In this document: piece after piece, positions 1-6,131 of the stretch
Position numbering within the stretch: position 1 is the first letter of the stretch
Layout of the letters: each line of letters starts with the position of its first letter
Assembly (NCBI GenBank): GCA_013204495.1
Contig: JABMNQ010000091.1
Span: 1 to 7,907 of the forward strand
Source of the DNA: Candidatus Pelagibacter sp.
GTDB taxonomy: Bacteria; Pseudomonadota; Alphaproteobacteria; Pelagibacterales; Pelagibacteraceae
Direction of reading: 5' to 3'
DNA: 7,907 nucleotides
The notes under the pieces: model-generated
The model's database searches: none
Seen by the model: the letters and a program-made list of their open reading frames with translations, nothing else
What the model was told of the DNA's origin: nothing
Translations under genes and position numbers: made by a program

Positions 1-1584
1 AAATGCAAAAATTTCTTTTTTTAGTATAACTGAATTTAGTTTTTCTATAATTTTTTCTTCACTAAGATCTAAACCCTTAGAGTTTATTCTATCAGGATAA
101 ATTTGCAGAGGCTTTGGTATTTTGTCGTAATCTAACTTTTCTATTTTATCTAAGGGTGATTGAATTAATTTATCAATATCAAGATTTTTTGATTTAAGTT
201 GATGTATAAAAGATGTGTTAGCACCATTTTCTAAAAGTCTACGCACTAAATAAGGCAATAAATCTTTATAACCACCTACAGGAGCATAAACTCTGCATCT
301 AAATTTTTCATCTTGTTCTAAGTAAGAATATATCTCATCTCCCATTCCATGAAGTTTTTGAAATTCAAATTCTTTGTTTTCAAAAAGCGTTTTTATATAG
401 GCTATACTATAGGCATTATGCGTAGCAAACTGTGAAAAAATATTGTCATTCTCAAGAAGTTTATGTGCACAAGCTAAATACGAAATATCAGTTGCAAATT
501 TTTTAGTAAATACGGGGTAATCGATAAAACCTTGTTCCTGAGCAATTTTAATTTCAGTGTCCCAGTATGCTCCTTTTACTAAACGAATATTTATTTTTTT
601 ATTAACTTTATTTAAATAATCATTTAACCAATCTAAAACAAAAAAAGCCCTTTTCTGGTATGCTTGAACTGCAAAACCAAAGCCATGATACTCTTCATCT
701 ATTAGATTGCTTTCAATAATATCTTTAAAAATAAATAAAGATAAATTAAGTCGATCAGCTTCCTCTGCATCAAAACATATATCAACTTTATTTCCCCTGC
801 CAAGCTCAGTGAGTTTTCGTACTTTCGGGAATAATTCTTTTTTTAGTAATTCGATTTTATTTCTTTCATATCTGGGGTGGAGTGACGATAATTTTATTGA
901 AATACTCTTTTTTTCTGGATGTTTGCTTTTACCCGTGGCATTGATTGCATCTTCATATTGTTTATAATATCTCTCGGAATCTTCATATGTGACAGCAGAC
1001 TCTCCCAGCATATCAAAAGAAAATGTGTATTTACTGTGTTTGCTTTCATCGCTGTATTTAATAGCTCTATTAATATCTTTTTCAAAAACAAACTGTTTAG
1101 CCAATATATTTATAGCTTTTTTAATTGCATTTCTTAATAAAGGACCTGATAAATTTTTTACTACTTTTCCTAAAATACTCTTAGTTTCATCTGGTTTTTC
1201 CTCAACAATTTTGCCAGTTAGCAAAAAAGCTATTGATGAAATATTTACAAATAAATCTTTGTCATTTTTGATATATTTTTTCCAGTCCCCTATTGGGATT
1301 TTATCTTCTATTAAATCATTAATTGTAGTTGAATCTGGTATTCTTAATAACGCTTCTGCTAGGCACATTAAAACAATCCCCTCATTACTGGTTAGAGAGA
1401 ATTCATGAATTAACTTTGCAAATTGACTGGCTGCTTTGTATTCAATGGCATTTTTTACTATTTTCAACGATACATCGTTAATTTTAGTTTGATTTAATTG
1501 TGAAAAATTTGAAACTAGGCTATGGAATTCTCCCATAACTAATTTTTTTTGATCTAAGTATTTGTTGTTAAATATCTTTTCCAT
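1..1584 (-). CDS. putA: Bifunctional proline dehydrogenase / P5C dehydrogenase PutA, N-terminal part (3' end beyond window)
   Basis: The frame is open from an ATG at 1584 to the left edge: 528 codons with no stop. It oxidises proline to pyrroline-5-carboxylate with FAD; in full-length PutA a C-terminal aldehyde dehydrogenase then makes glutamate. The visible part is a helical N-terminal region (about 1-180) and the FAD-dependent beta/alpha barrel (about 185-465). Diagnostic motifs are FDMLGESA (190-197), SIKLSSLHPRYE (229-240), DAEEADRL (272-279), GFAVQAYQKRA (303-313), RLVKGAYWD (334-342), FATHNA (386-391) and YLVRRLLENGAN (445-456). K231, D272, Y433, R448 and R449 match E. coli PutA K329, D370, Y540, R555 and R556, so the proline site looks intact. 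There is no N-terminal ribbon-helix-helix domain, so it should not repress its own promoter. No Shine-Dalgarno is visible. A PRODH-only protein is unlikely because the linker continues past residue 470, but the ALDH half is off-window. Confidence 0.96.
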   Translation of the reverse strand, partial: MEKIFNNKYLDQKKLVMGEFHSLVSNFSQLNQTKINDVSLKIVKNAIEYKAASQFAKLIHEFSLTSNEGIVLMCLAEALLRIPDSTTINDLIEDKIPIGDWKKYIKNDKDLFVNISSIAFLLTGKIVEEKPDETKSILGKVVKNLSGPLLRNAIKKAINILAKQFVFEKDINRAIKYSDESKHSKYTFSFDMLGESAVTYEDSERYYKQYEDAINATGKSKHPEKKSISIKLSSLHPRYERNKIELLKKELFPKVRKLTELGRGNKVDICFDAEEADRLNLSLFIFKDIIESNLIDEEYHGFGFAVQAYQKRAFFVLDWLNDYLNKVNKKINIRLVKGAYWDTEIKIAQEQGFIDYPVFTKKFATDISYLACAHKLLENDNIFSQFATHNAYSIAYIKTLFENKEFEFQKLHGMGDEIYSYLEQDEKFRCRVYAPVGGYKDLLPYLVRRLLENGANTSFIHQLKSKNLDIDKLIQSPLDKIEKLDYDKIPKPLQIYPDRINSKGLDLSEEKIIEKLNSVILKKEIFAF

Positions 1585-1681
1585 TATATCAAATAGTTCA
1601 TATGATTATTAATCTTAAAAAATCATGCTAATCAAAAATTATTGATTAAAGCAATGTAAATAATTATGGTAAAGCTAAATT
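1585..1681. promoter_or_regulatory. Divergent promoter region between putA and the persulfide dioxygenase gene
   Basis: These 97 bp must carry the start signals of both divergent genes. On the plus strand a candidate sigma70-type promoter is TTGATT (1642-1647), 17 bp, TATGGT (1665-1670), which would start transcription only about 5 nt before the ATG at 1682. On the minus strand TTGATT (1635-1630) with an 18-bp spacer to TAATAA (1611-1606) is a weaker candidate for putA. Both -35 candidates lie in the arms of one inverted repeat. The hexamers are poor matches in an AT-rich background, so the exact positions are tentative. Confidence 0.4.
1629..1648. repeat. Perfect 7-bp inverted repeat, candidate operator
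   Basis: TAATCAA (1629-1635), a 6-bp spacer, then TTGATTA (1642-1648) form a perfect dyad in the divergent promoter region. The arm centres are about 13 bp apart, a spacing compatible with a dimeric winged-helix or Lrp-type regulator. It covers the candidate -35 boxes in both directions, so a bound protein could affect both genes. All arms are AT-rich, so chance occurrence is possible; the regulator is unknown and not encoded here. Confidence 0.4.
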
Positions 1682-2695
1682 ATGCTATTTAGACAATTAT
1701 TTGATAAATCATCAAGCACATACACTTATCTAATAGCCTCCGCTAAAGGAAGGGAGGCCTTAATCATTGACCCTGTACTGGAAAATGTTGAGCAATACAT
1801 AAAGCTTCTTAAAGAATTAGATTTAAAATTGGTAAAAGTTATAGACACTCATATTCACGCTGATCATATCTCTGGTATTGCCGAACTAAGAGACAAAACA
1901 AATTGTGTTACAGTTATGGGTGATAAAACGCCAGCTGATGTAGTTGCAATGCAAGTTGCTGATGAAGAGAAAATTAAAATTGATGGTTTGGAAGTGCAGG
2001 CTATTTATACGCCAGGTCATACCATTGAAAGTTTCAGTTTCTTAATGAATGATAGGGTGTTTACTGGTGATGCATTATTAATTAGAGGTACTGGTAGAAC
2101 GGACTTTCAAAATGGAAATGCTAGAGACTCTTATAATTCTATTTTTAATAAACTTTTAAAATTACCTGATGAAACCTTAGTCTACCCTGCTCATGATTAT
2201 AAAGGTGAAATGGTTAGCACCATAATTGAGGAAAAAAGATTTAATCCAAGACTACAAGTAAATTCTGCAGATGAATATATTGAAATTATGAATAATTTAA
2301 ATTTACCAAATCCAAGTATGATGGATGTAGCCGTTCCAAGTAATTTACAATTAGGAATAGATTTTAATAAACAAAAAGTAAATAATGGTATTAACCCTGA
2401 AAAATTTAATGAAATTAAAAATGATACTCAATCAATTTTAATTGACCTTAGAGAGCAAAATGAAATTGATAAAGACGGTATGATTAAAAATAGTATAGTT
2501 GTTCGTTTTCCAGAAATTAATGAATATCTTCAAAAAAATAAGGACACACTAAAAAATAAAAGAATTTTATTTTATTGTGCGCATGGTCATAGATCAACTC
2601 TGGCAGTTCAGTTATCAAAATCTTATCAATTTACTAATTGTTTTCACTTAATTGGCGGGCTTAAAAATTGGAAAAAAGTAGGTTTAGATTTATAG
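1682..2695 (+). CDS. Persulfide dioxygenase (ETHE1-like MBL fold) fused to a C-terminal rhodanese domain
   Basis: The protein has 337 residues. Residues 1-235 are a metallo-beta-lactamase fold of the ETHE1/persulfide dioxygenase group: the metal motif THIHADH (H57, H59, D61, H62), H113 in PGHT, D130 in FTGDALLIRGTGRTDFQ and H171 in YPAHDYKG. H113 and D130, with H57, correspond to the Fe(II) ligands of ETHE1. GRTDFQ and the FNPRL segment separate this group from glyoxalase II. Residues about 236-337 are a rhodanese domain with catalytic C299 in CAHGHRS and the closing GGLKNWKKVGL. The expected reaction is glutathione persulfide plus O2 to sulfite, with the rhodanese domain feeding in or making persulfide, as in PDO-rhodanese fusions such as PRF of Burkholderia phytofirmans. 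It is cytosolic, with no signal peptide. It converges on the TauE/SafE sulfite exporter, which fits sulfite as the product. No Shine-Dalgarno is visible. Confidence 0.93.
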   Translation: MLFRQLFDKSSSTYTYLIASAKGREALIIDPVLENVEQYIKLLKELDLKLVKVIDTHIHADHISGIAELRDKTNCVTVMGDKTPADVVAMQVADEEKIKIDGLEVQAIYTPGHTIESFSFLMNDRVFTGDALLIRGTGRTDFQNGNARDSYNSIFNKLLKLPDETLVYPAHDYKGEMVSTIIEEKRFNPRLQVNSADEYIEIMNNLNLPNPSMMDVAVPSNLQLGIDFNKQKVNNGINPEKFNEIKNDTQSILIDLREQNEIDKDGMIKNSIVVRFPEINEYLQKNKDTLKNKRILFYCAHGHRSTLAVQLSKSYQFTNCFHLIGGLKNWKKVGLDL

Positions 2696-2712
2696 ATTAT
2701 TAATTTAATAAT
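2696..2712. repeat. AT-only palindrome at the convergent gene junction
   Basis: ATTATTAA (2696-2703), a central T, then TTAATAAT (2705-2712) form a perfect 17-bp palindrome. It starts immediately after the dioxygenase stop and covers the exporter's stop codon. It is the only dyad at the 4-bp gap where the two transcripts meet, so a bidirectional termination role is conceivable. With no G or C in the stem, an intrinsic terminator would be weak. In such AT-rich sequence it may be chance. Confidence 0.3.
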
Positions 2713-3497
2713 TGTTCAGTGATAATAAAAAGACCTATAACTAAAGTCATGTAACCAAATAATTTTTTCGTAGTTTTTTCTGCTATTCTTTTTGATAGTA
2801 TTCGTCCAACAAAAACACCTAGAATCGTAAATAAGCAAACATATAGTACAAAAGTCCAGTCTGTAACAAAGCCATCTGTTACATCGCTTAAAAAACCAAT
2901 AATAGATTTGACAGCAATAATAAATAACGATGTTCCTACGGCAATGTTCATACTCAAACCAGTTAATAAAACTAAAGCTGGTATAATTAGAAAACCACCA
3001 CCCGCCCCAACAAAACCCGTGATTTGCCCAACAATAAAACCTTCAAGAACAATGATTAAATTTTTTCTAGGTTTGCTATACTGGATACTATCATTGGCTA
3101 TTGGTTTTTTACCTCTAATCATTAATATAGATGACAGCAACATTAAGATTGCAAATAAAATCATTATTAAAAAGCCTTTTTCTAAAGTAAAATTAAAAAA
3201 AATTAGTTGGTCTGGTATCATTGGTAGAATTATTTTTCTAGCAAGAACAACGCCTAAAATTGAAGGTACCCCAAAAATTATTCCTGTTTTCAAATCAATA
3301 AGTTTATCTTTAAAACTTATAATGCAACCAAATAAAGCAGTTAAACCAACTAATAATAATGAATAGGTAGTGGCTTCGACTATATTAATTTTAAATAAAT
3401 AAACTAAGATTGGCAAAGTTAATATAGAACCACCAGCTCCTAAAAAAGAAAGCACAGCACCCATAAACAAGGAAGCTAATAAACCAACGATAAACAT
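2700..3497 (-). CDS. TauE/SafE (TSUP) family membrane protein, probable sulfite/organosulfonate exporter
   Basis: The protein has 265 residues with about eight hydrophobic segments. It shows the internal duplication typical of the TSUP/DUF81 family: the glycine-rich re-entrant motif LSFLGAGGSILTLPIL (16-31) near the N-terminus and its counterpart GFVGAGGGFLIIPAL (161-175) at the start of the second half. The halves are joined by a basic cytoplasmic loop (about 128-145). Family members move sulfite, sulfoacetate, thiosulfate or related anions. Context favours sulfite: a rhodanese gene lies 27 bp upstream and a persulfide dioxygenase, which makes sulfite, lies convergent and 4 bp beyond the stop. 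It is probably co-transcribed with the rhodanese and SprT-like genes. The ATG at 3497 is followed at once by the first membrane segment, as usual for the family. AAGG is present, but 12 nt from the start, so it is a poor Shine-Dalgarno. Substrate is inferred from context only. Confidence 0.9.
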   Translation of the reverse strand: MFIVGLLASLFMGAVLSFLGAGGSILTLPILVYLFKINIVEATTYSLLLVGLTALFGCIISFKDKLIDLKTGIIFGVPSILGVVLARKIILPMIPDQLIFFNFTLEKGFLIMILFAILMLLSSILMIRGKKPIANDSIQYSKPRKNLIIVLEGFIVGQITGFVGAGGGFLIIPALVLLTGLSMNIAVGTSLFIIAVKSIIGFLSDVTDGFVTDWTFVLYVCLFTILGVFVGRILSKRIAEKTTKKLFGYMTLVIGLFIITEQLLN

Positions 3498-3524
3498 AAT
3501 TTGTAATAACCTTATAACTTTAAA

Positions 3525-3917
3525 CTATAAAACTGGTAGTCCAGATGTTTTCCAACAATTGGGCTCAACATCTTCCGAACAAATAAATCCATTTATTATA
3601 TTAAATGTTTTGTAACCTTTTTTATTTATCAATTCTGCAGCTTTTAAAGATCTAAATCCACTTTTACACATAACGAAGACAACTTTAGATTTATCAATTT
3701 TTAATTCATCAATTTTTTTATCAAAGTCTTGATTAATAATTCTACTCTCATTAACGTCAATCATATACGAAATAAAATGAGTGTTTAAACCAATCTCTTT
3801 TCCATTAGGTTTTCCATCTTGATCCCACTCTGCTTGCGTACGAACATCAATTAAAGAGGCTCCCTCATTATCTTTAGCAAGTTCTGAAAGTTGTTTACAA
3901 TTAATAGCAGTGATCAT
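3525..3917 (-). CDS. Single-domain rhodanese-like sulfurtransferase
   Basis: The protein has 130 residues, the size of one rhodanese domain. The N-terminal motif SLIDVRTQAEWDQDG (21-35) precedes the active-site loop CKSGFRS (C84-S90), where C84 would carry the persulfide. The C-terminal NGF plus CWKTSGLPV (121-129) is the usual ending of the alphaproteobacterial single-domain type. It lacks a signal peptide, so it should be cytosolic. It probably transfers sulfane sulfur between thiols such as glutathione and protein acceptors. It lies 6 bp downstream of the SprT-like gene and 27 bp upstream of the TauE/SafE gene, so the three probably form one transcript. Two more cysteines (C113, C121) lie near the C-terminus; any role is unknown. 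No Shine-Dalgarno is visible. It differs clearly from the rhodanese domain of the fusion protein, so the two are not a recent duplication. Confidence 0.9.
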   Translation of the reverse strand: MITAINCKQLSELAKDNEGASLIDVRTQAEWDQDGKPNGKEIGLNTHFISYMIDVNESRIINQDFDKKIDELKIDKSKVVFVMCKSGFRSLKAAELINKKGYKTFNIINGFICSEDVEPNCWKTSGLPVL

Positions 3918-3923
3918 AGTAAA

Positions 3924-4349
3924 TTAATAACTTAGCTTTAAATTTAGTCTTTTAAATTTATTTCTAAAGCTAAAAAATAATTTATTATGATTGCCAGTAT
4001 CGTTCATTATAGTTTGTTGCCATAAATGTACCATTTCATGGGAAAGAGTATTTAAAAACTCCATCTTATTTTTATATTTTGGCATCATTTCAAGTACAAA
4101 ACGGTTTGTACCTTTTCTATATGAAATATACTCAACACATTGCCCTGATCCACCAACTATTCTTTTAATCATAACATCATTAAATGGATTCAGTTTGCTT
4201 TTGAATAAAGATTTATTAAATATTTTAAAGTAATTTCTAATATCTTTAAAATTAGTAGTATATTTTTTTTCAGACTCTGCCGTATCTTTAAGTATTCTTT
4301 TTTTAGTTCTTACGATGTAGCTATCTTTAACAATTTTCTTTTTTTTCAT
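3924..4349 (-). CDS. Short SprT-like zinc metalloprotease-fold protein
   Basis: The protein has 141 residues. The zinc-protease signature is TLSHEMVHLWQQ (101-112): H104, E105 and H108 form HExxH. The third ligand is probably H121 in GNHNKLFFSFRNKF, matching the GHGxxF motif of SprT-like proteins. The N-terminal 30 residues are very lysine-rich and may bind nucleic acid or be disordered. It ends at residue 141, soon after the third histidine, with no cysteine pairs, so the C-terminal zinc ribbon of typical SprT/Spartan proteins is missing. Spartan relatives cleave DNA-protein crosslinks; whether this short form does so is unknown. It is the first gene of a probable operon with the rhodanese (6-bp gap) and the sulfite exporter. 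The ATG at 4349 sits between A-tracts (A7 before, A8 after), with no Shine-Dalgarno. The fold assignment is firm; the role is not. Confidence 0.85.
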   Translation of the reverse strand: MKKKKIVKDSYIVRTKKRILKDTAESEKKYTTNFKDIRNYFKIFNKSLFKSKLNPFNDVMIKRIVGGSGQCVEYISYRKGTNRFVLEMMPKYKNKMEFLNTLSHEMVHLWQQTIMNDTGNHNKLFFSFRNKFKRLNLKLSY

Positions 4350-4395
4350 TTTTTTAAACTATGTAAATAAGGGTTACTAAATGGGTATAATTTTG

Positions 4396-4425
4396 ATTAT
4401 CTACTCCAAAACCCAGGACTTACAA
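4396..4425 (-). promoter_or_regulatory. Candidate sigma70 promoter for the SprT-like / rhodanese / TauE operon
   Basis: On the minus strand TTGTAA (4425-4420) is followed after 18 bp by GATAAT (4401-4396), a 5/6 match to the -10 consensus. Transcription would start near 4389, about 40 nt before the ATG at 4349. The -35 hexamer is the same as that of the thioredoxin-like gene's promoter. It lies in the 136-bp gap (4350-4485), which otherwise holds no gene and no convincing terminator. Confidence 0.4.
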
Positions 4426-4485
4426 GATAATTAAATGACTAGGATATAAATATTTTAACTAAATTGTGATGAGATTATTGGATAG

Positions 4486-4854
4486 TTATAGAGATTTTAA
4501 AGTAGAGTAGATTTTATCTTTATCCATTTGACCAATACTTCTATAGACCTCTTCTTTGTTCTTGTAGATAACAATTGTAGTCCAATAGTCAATACCTAGT
4601 TGCTTCGCTATAGCTTTATCTTTTTCTTGTTCAAAGCTTAAAAAAAGAATGTCTTTAAATTCAACTTGGGCCTGGTCTAGTATCTTAATTTGAGCAGCAC
4701 ACGTGGTGCAGGTTTCATTCCAAGAATTAATAACTACTGTTTTTCCTTCAAGTTGTGCTTTTTGAAACACTTCATTATTAAAAGTTGTGCTCTTATCAAC
4801 CGCAAAAGCGCTGAATGACAAAAGAGTAAAAATTAAAATAAATATTTTTTTCAT
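4486..4854 (-). CDS. Secreted (periplasmic) thioredoxin-like protein with a CTTC motif
   Basis: The protein has 122 residues. Residues 1-18 look like a Sec signal peptide: KK, a hydrophobic core, then AFA before VDK, so cleavage after A18 is likely. The rest is a single thioredoxin fold of about 104 residues. The redox motif is WNETCTTCAAQ, with C49 and C52 at the usual place after the strand TVVINSW. The segment GIDYWTTIVIYKNKEEVYRSIG (87-108) matches the thioredoxin region that normally reads xPT, but T92 stands where the cis-proline is expected. It probably carries out disulfide reduction or thiol relay in the envelope; partners such as CcdA/DsbD are not in the window. It sits 136 bp upstream of the SprT-like gene and has its own promoter, so it is likely a separate unit, although it adjoins sulfur-handling genes. 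It is not a lipoprotein, as no lipobox cysteine is present. Confidence 0.85.
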   Translation of the reverse strand: MKKIFILIFTLLSFSAFAVDKSTTFNNEVFQKAQLEGKTVVINSWNETCTTCAAQIKILDQAQVEFKDILFLSFEQEKDKAIAKQLGIDYWTTIVIYKNKEEVYRSIGQMDKDKIYSTLKSL

Positions 4855-4860
4855 AATTCT

Positions 4861-4889
4861 AATATATAGATTGCTAACTTAATTTACAA
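4861..4889 (-). promoter_or_regulatory. Candidate sigma70 promoter of the thioredoxin-like gene, nearly leaderless
   Basis: On the minus strand TTGTAA (4889-4884), a 17-bp spacer and TATATT (4866-4861, 5/6 match) form the best promoter-like sequence in the window. The start site about 7 nt downstream of the -10 would fall near 4854, the A of the start codon. The message would therefore be leaderless or nearly so, consistent with the lack of a Shine-Dalgarno before this gene. The whole element fits in the 43-bp gap after the EamA gene. Confidence 0.5.
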
Positions 4890-4897
4890 GATTTGTT

Positions 4898-5791
4898 TTA
4901 TTTTATAACTCCTATTTGTTTTTGTCTTGAAATAATAATTAACCCACTAGTTATAATTATTAAAGCACCGATATAACTATTTGTGGATGGAATTTCATCA
5001 AATAAAAAATATCCATAAATTATTCCCCATAAAATTACAGAATATCTAAAAGTTGACGTAACTGACACAAGTGCAATTTTAATAGTTGCTATTGAAAAAA
5101 TATAACCCATTGCTAGAAAAAAAGCTGAGATAAATAAAATAAAGATATCCTTTAAAGTAAAGTCATAAAATTTATAAATACTTAATATTCCAAAAAAAAT
5201 GGTAACTATGAAACAAGTCATGAATGCTATTTGCAAACTGTGGTAATCTTTTTTAAATTGCTTAGTATACATATCTCTTATCGATAGCATGACTGCTGCT
5301 AAAATTGGAAATATAAAATAATAACCAAACTCTAATTTTCCAGGATTAATAACTACCACAACACCAATAAACCCTAAAATAACCGCACTCCATCTTCTCC
5401 ATCTAACTTTTTCATTTAAAAAAATCGCACCGAATGCAGTTAATAAAATTGGTGCCATACTTAATAAAATGTAAACTTTTGCAAAGGGCAATAATGCAAC
5501 TCCAATAAAAAAAAATAATGCAGCAAATGATTCTAGAAGTCCTCTTATTTTTAATTCTTTTGAACTAAAAATTATTTTAAAATCTAATTGTTTTTTTATA
5601 TAAAGAAATAATAATATAAAAAGTAATGTAAAAATTCCTCTAATAAAAATGATTTGGTTTAAAACAAATATTTCATCATAATGTTGATATATATTTTTTA
5701 CCAAAGTATCGTTTGTTGCAAAAAAAAATTGGCATAAAAGCATATAAAGTATGCCAAGTAATTCATTGTTAAATTTTATTTTAGGTAGCAT
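4898..5791 (-). CDS. EamA-domain (DMT superfamily) transporter
   Basis: The protein has 297 residues with about ten predicted membrane helices in two EamA repeats (about 12-150 and 155-288), the standard length for the family. Typical marks are ALLPFAKVYILLSMAPI (99-115), then E127 in LNEKVRWRRW and GFIGVVVVINPG (140-151) at the end of repeat one. In repeat two, E266 in FDEIP and the following GALIIITSGLIII occupy the matching place. These proteins usually export or import amino acids or other small metabolites; the substrate cannot be read from sequence. It is 25 bp downstream of azlD on the same strand, so it probably belongs to the ABC-azlC-azlD operon, and an amino-acid or related efflux role would fit. 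The ATG at 5791 leaves a short cytoplasmic N-terminus before helix one. No Shine-Dalgarno and no terminator after the stop are visible. Confidence 0.9.
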   Translation of the reverse strand: MLPKIKFNNELLGILYMLLCQFFFATNDTLVKNIYQHYDEIFVLNQIIFIRGIFTLLFILLFLYIKKQLDFKIIFSSKELKIRGLLESFAALFFFIGVALLPFAKVYILLSMAPILLTAFGAIFLNEKVRWRRWSAVILGFIGVVVVINPGKLEFGYYFIFPILAAVMLSIRDMYTKQFKKDYHSLQIAFMTCFIVTIFFGILSIYKFYDFTLKDIFILFISAFFLAMGYIFSIATIKIALVSVTSTFRYSVILWGIIYGYFLFDEIPSTNSYIGALIIITSGLIIISRQKQIGVIK

Positions 5792-5816
5792 TAATCGCTA
5801 AATATAAGGTCTTTAA

Positions 5817-6131
5817 TTAATAATATACAAAAATTAAGAACCAATATGAGGCAAGACCAGCAAAGATGGTTGCTATGATATTTTTACTCATAAAACCAGC
5901 TATTATAGCAATAATTGAAGCTAAAATTTTAGGGTTATTTTCAAGGTCAAGCAAACCACTATTATCTAAAAATATAGCAGGAAATATTATTGCTGGAAAA
6001 ACTGCTGATGGCACATAGGACAAAACAATTTTAGTTTTTTCACTAAGTGAATTTTCCTTAATTAAAGCAATCATTGAAAATCTTAACAAGAAGGTAATTA
6101 TTCCTGCAATGATTAAAGTAATCCACGTCAT
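5817..6131 (-). CDS. azlD: AzlD family protein, small subunit of a branched-chain amino-acid exporter
   Basis: The protein has 104 residues, the normal size, with about four membrane segments. The family signature is YVPSAVFPAIIFPAIF (39-54), with the N-terminal ITFLLRFSMI (11-20) and the glycine-containing segment IAGFMSKNIIATIFAG (77-92). AzlD pairs with AzlC to export branched-chain amino acids or analogues; the E. coli counterparts are YgaH and YgaZ, which export valine. Its ATG lies in an ATGA overlap with the stop of azlC, a strong sign of translational coupling and a fixed stoichiometry. It has a good ribosome-binding site inside azlC. The EamA gene follows after 25 bp. Confidence 0.92.
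   Translation of the reverse strand: MTWITLIIAGIITFLLRFSMIALIKENSLSEKTKIVLSYVPSAVFPAIIFPAIFLDNSGLLDLENNPKILASIIAIIAGFMSKNIIATIFAGLASYWFLIFVYY

Noticed and set aside
707..1408. Several plus-strand open frames and one other minus-strand frame of 65-139 codons
   Set aside because: They overlap the uninterrupted putA frame, whose PRODH motifs run through the same bases, and they show no recognisable motifs.
1682..2695. Glyoxalase II (hydroxyacylglutathione hydrolase) as the identity of the MBL domain
   Set aside because: The GRTDFQ segment, the ETHE1-like spacing and the fused rhodanese domain point to persulfide dioxygenase.
2908..3366. Plus-strand open frame of 152 codons opposite the TauE/SafE gene
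   Set aside because: It is antisense to a well-supported membrane protein; its Lys/Pro/Ile-rich content is what antisense of such a gene gives, and no start signal or domain is seen.
3991..4233. Plus-strand open frame of 80 codons opposite the SprT-like gene
   Set aside because: It is antisense to the HExxH-bearing gene and has no ribosome-binding site or recognisable domain.
4382..4415. Imperfect dyad TGGG...CCCA with inner TTTTG...CAAAA, considered as a leader hairpin or terminator
   Set aside because: No T-run follows it on the minus strand. The predicted start site near 4389 would leave one arm outside the sprT-like leader, and the stem needs a 5-nt bulge.
4350..4485. Possible small RNA or tRNA in the widest gap
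   Set aside because: No cloverleaf, T-loop motif or stable GC hairpin was found; only promoter-like sequence is supported.
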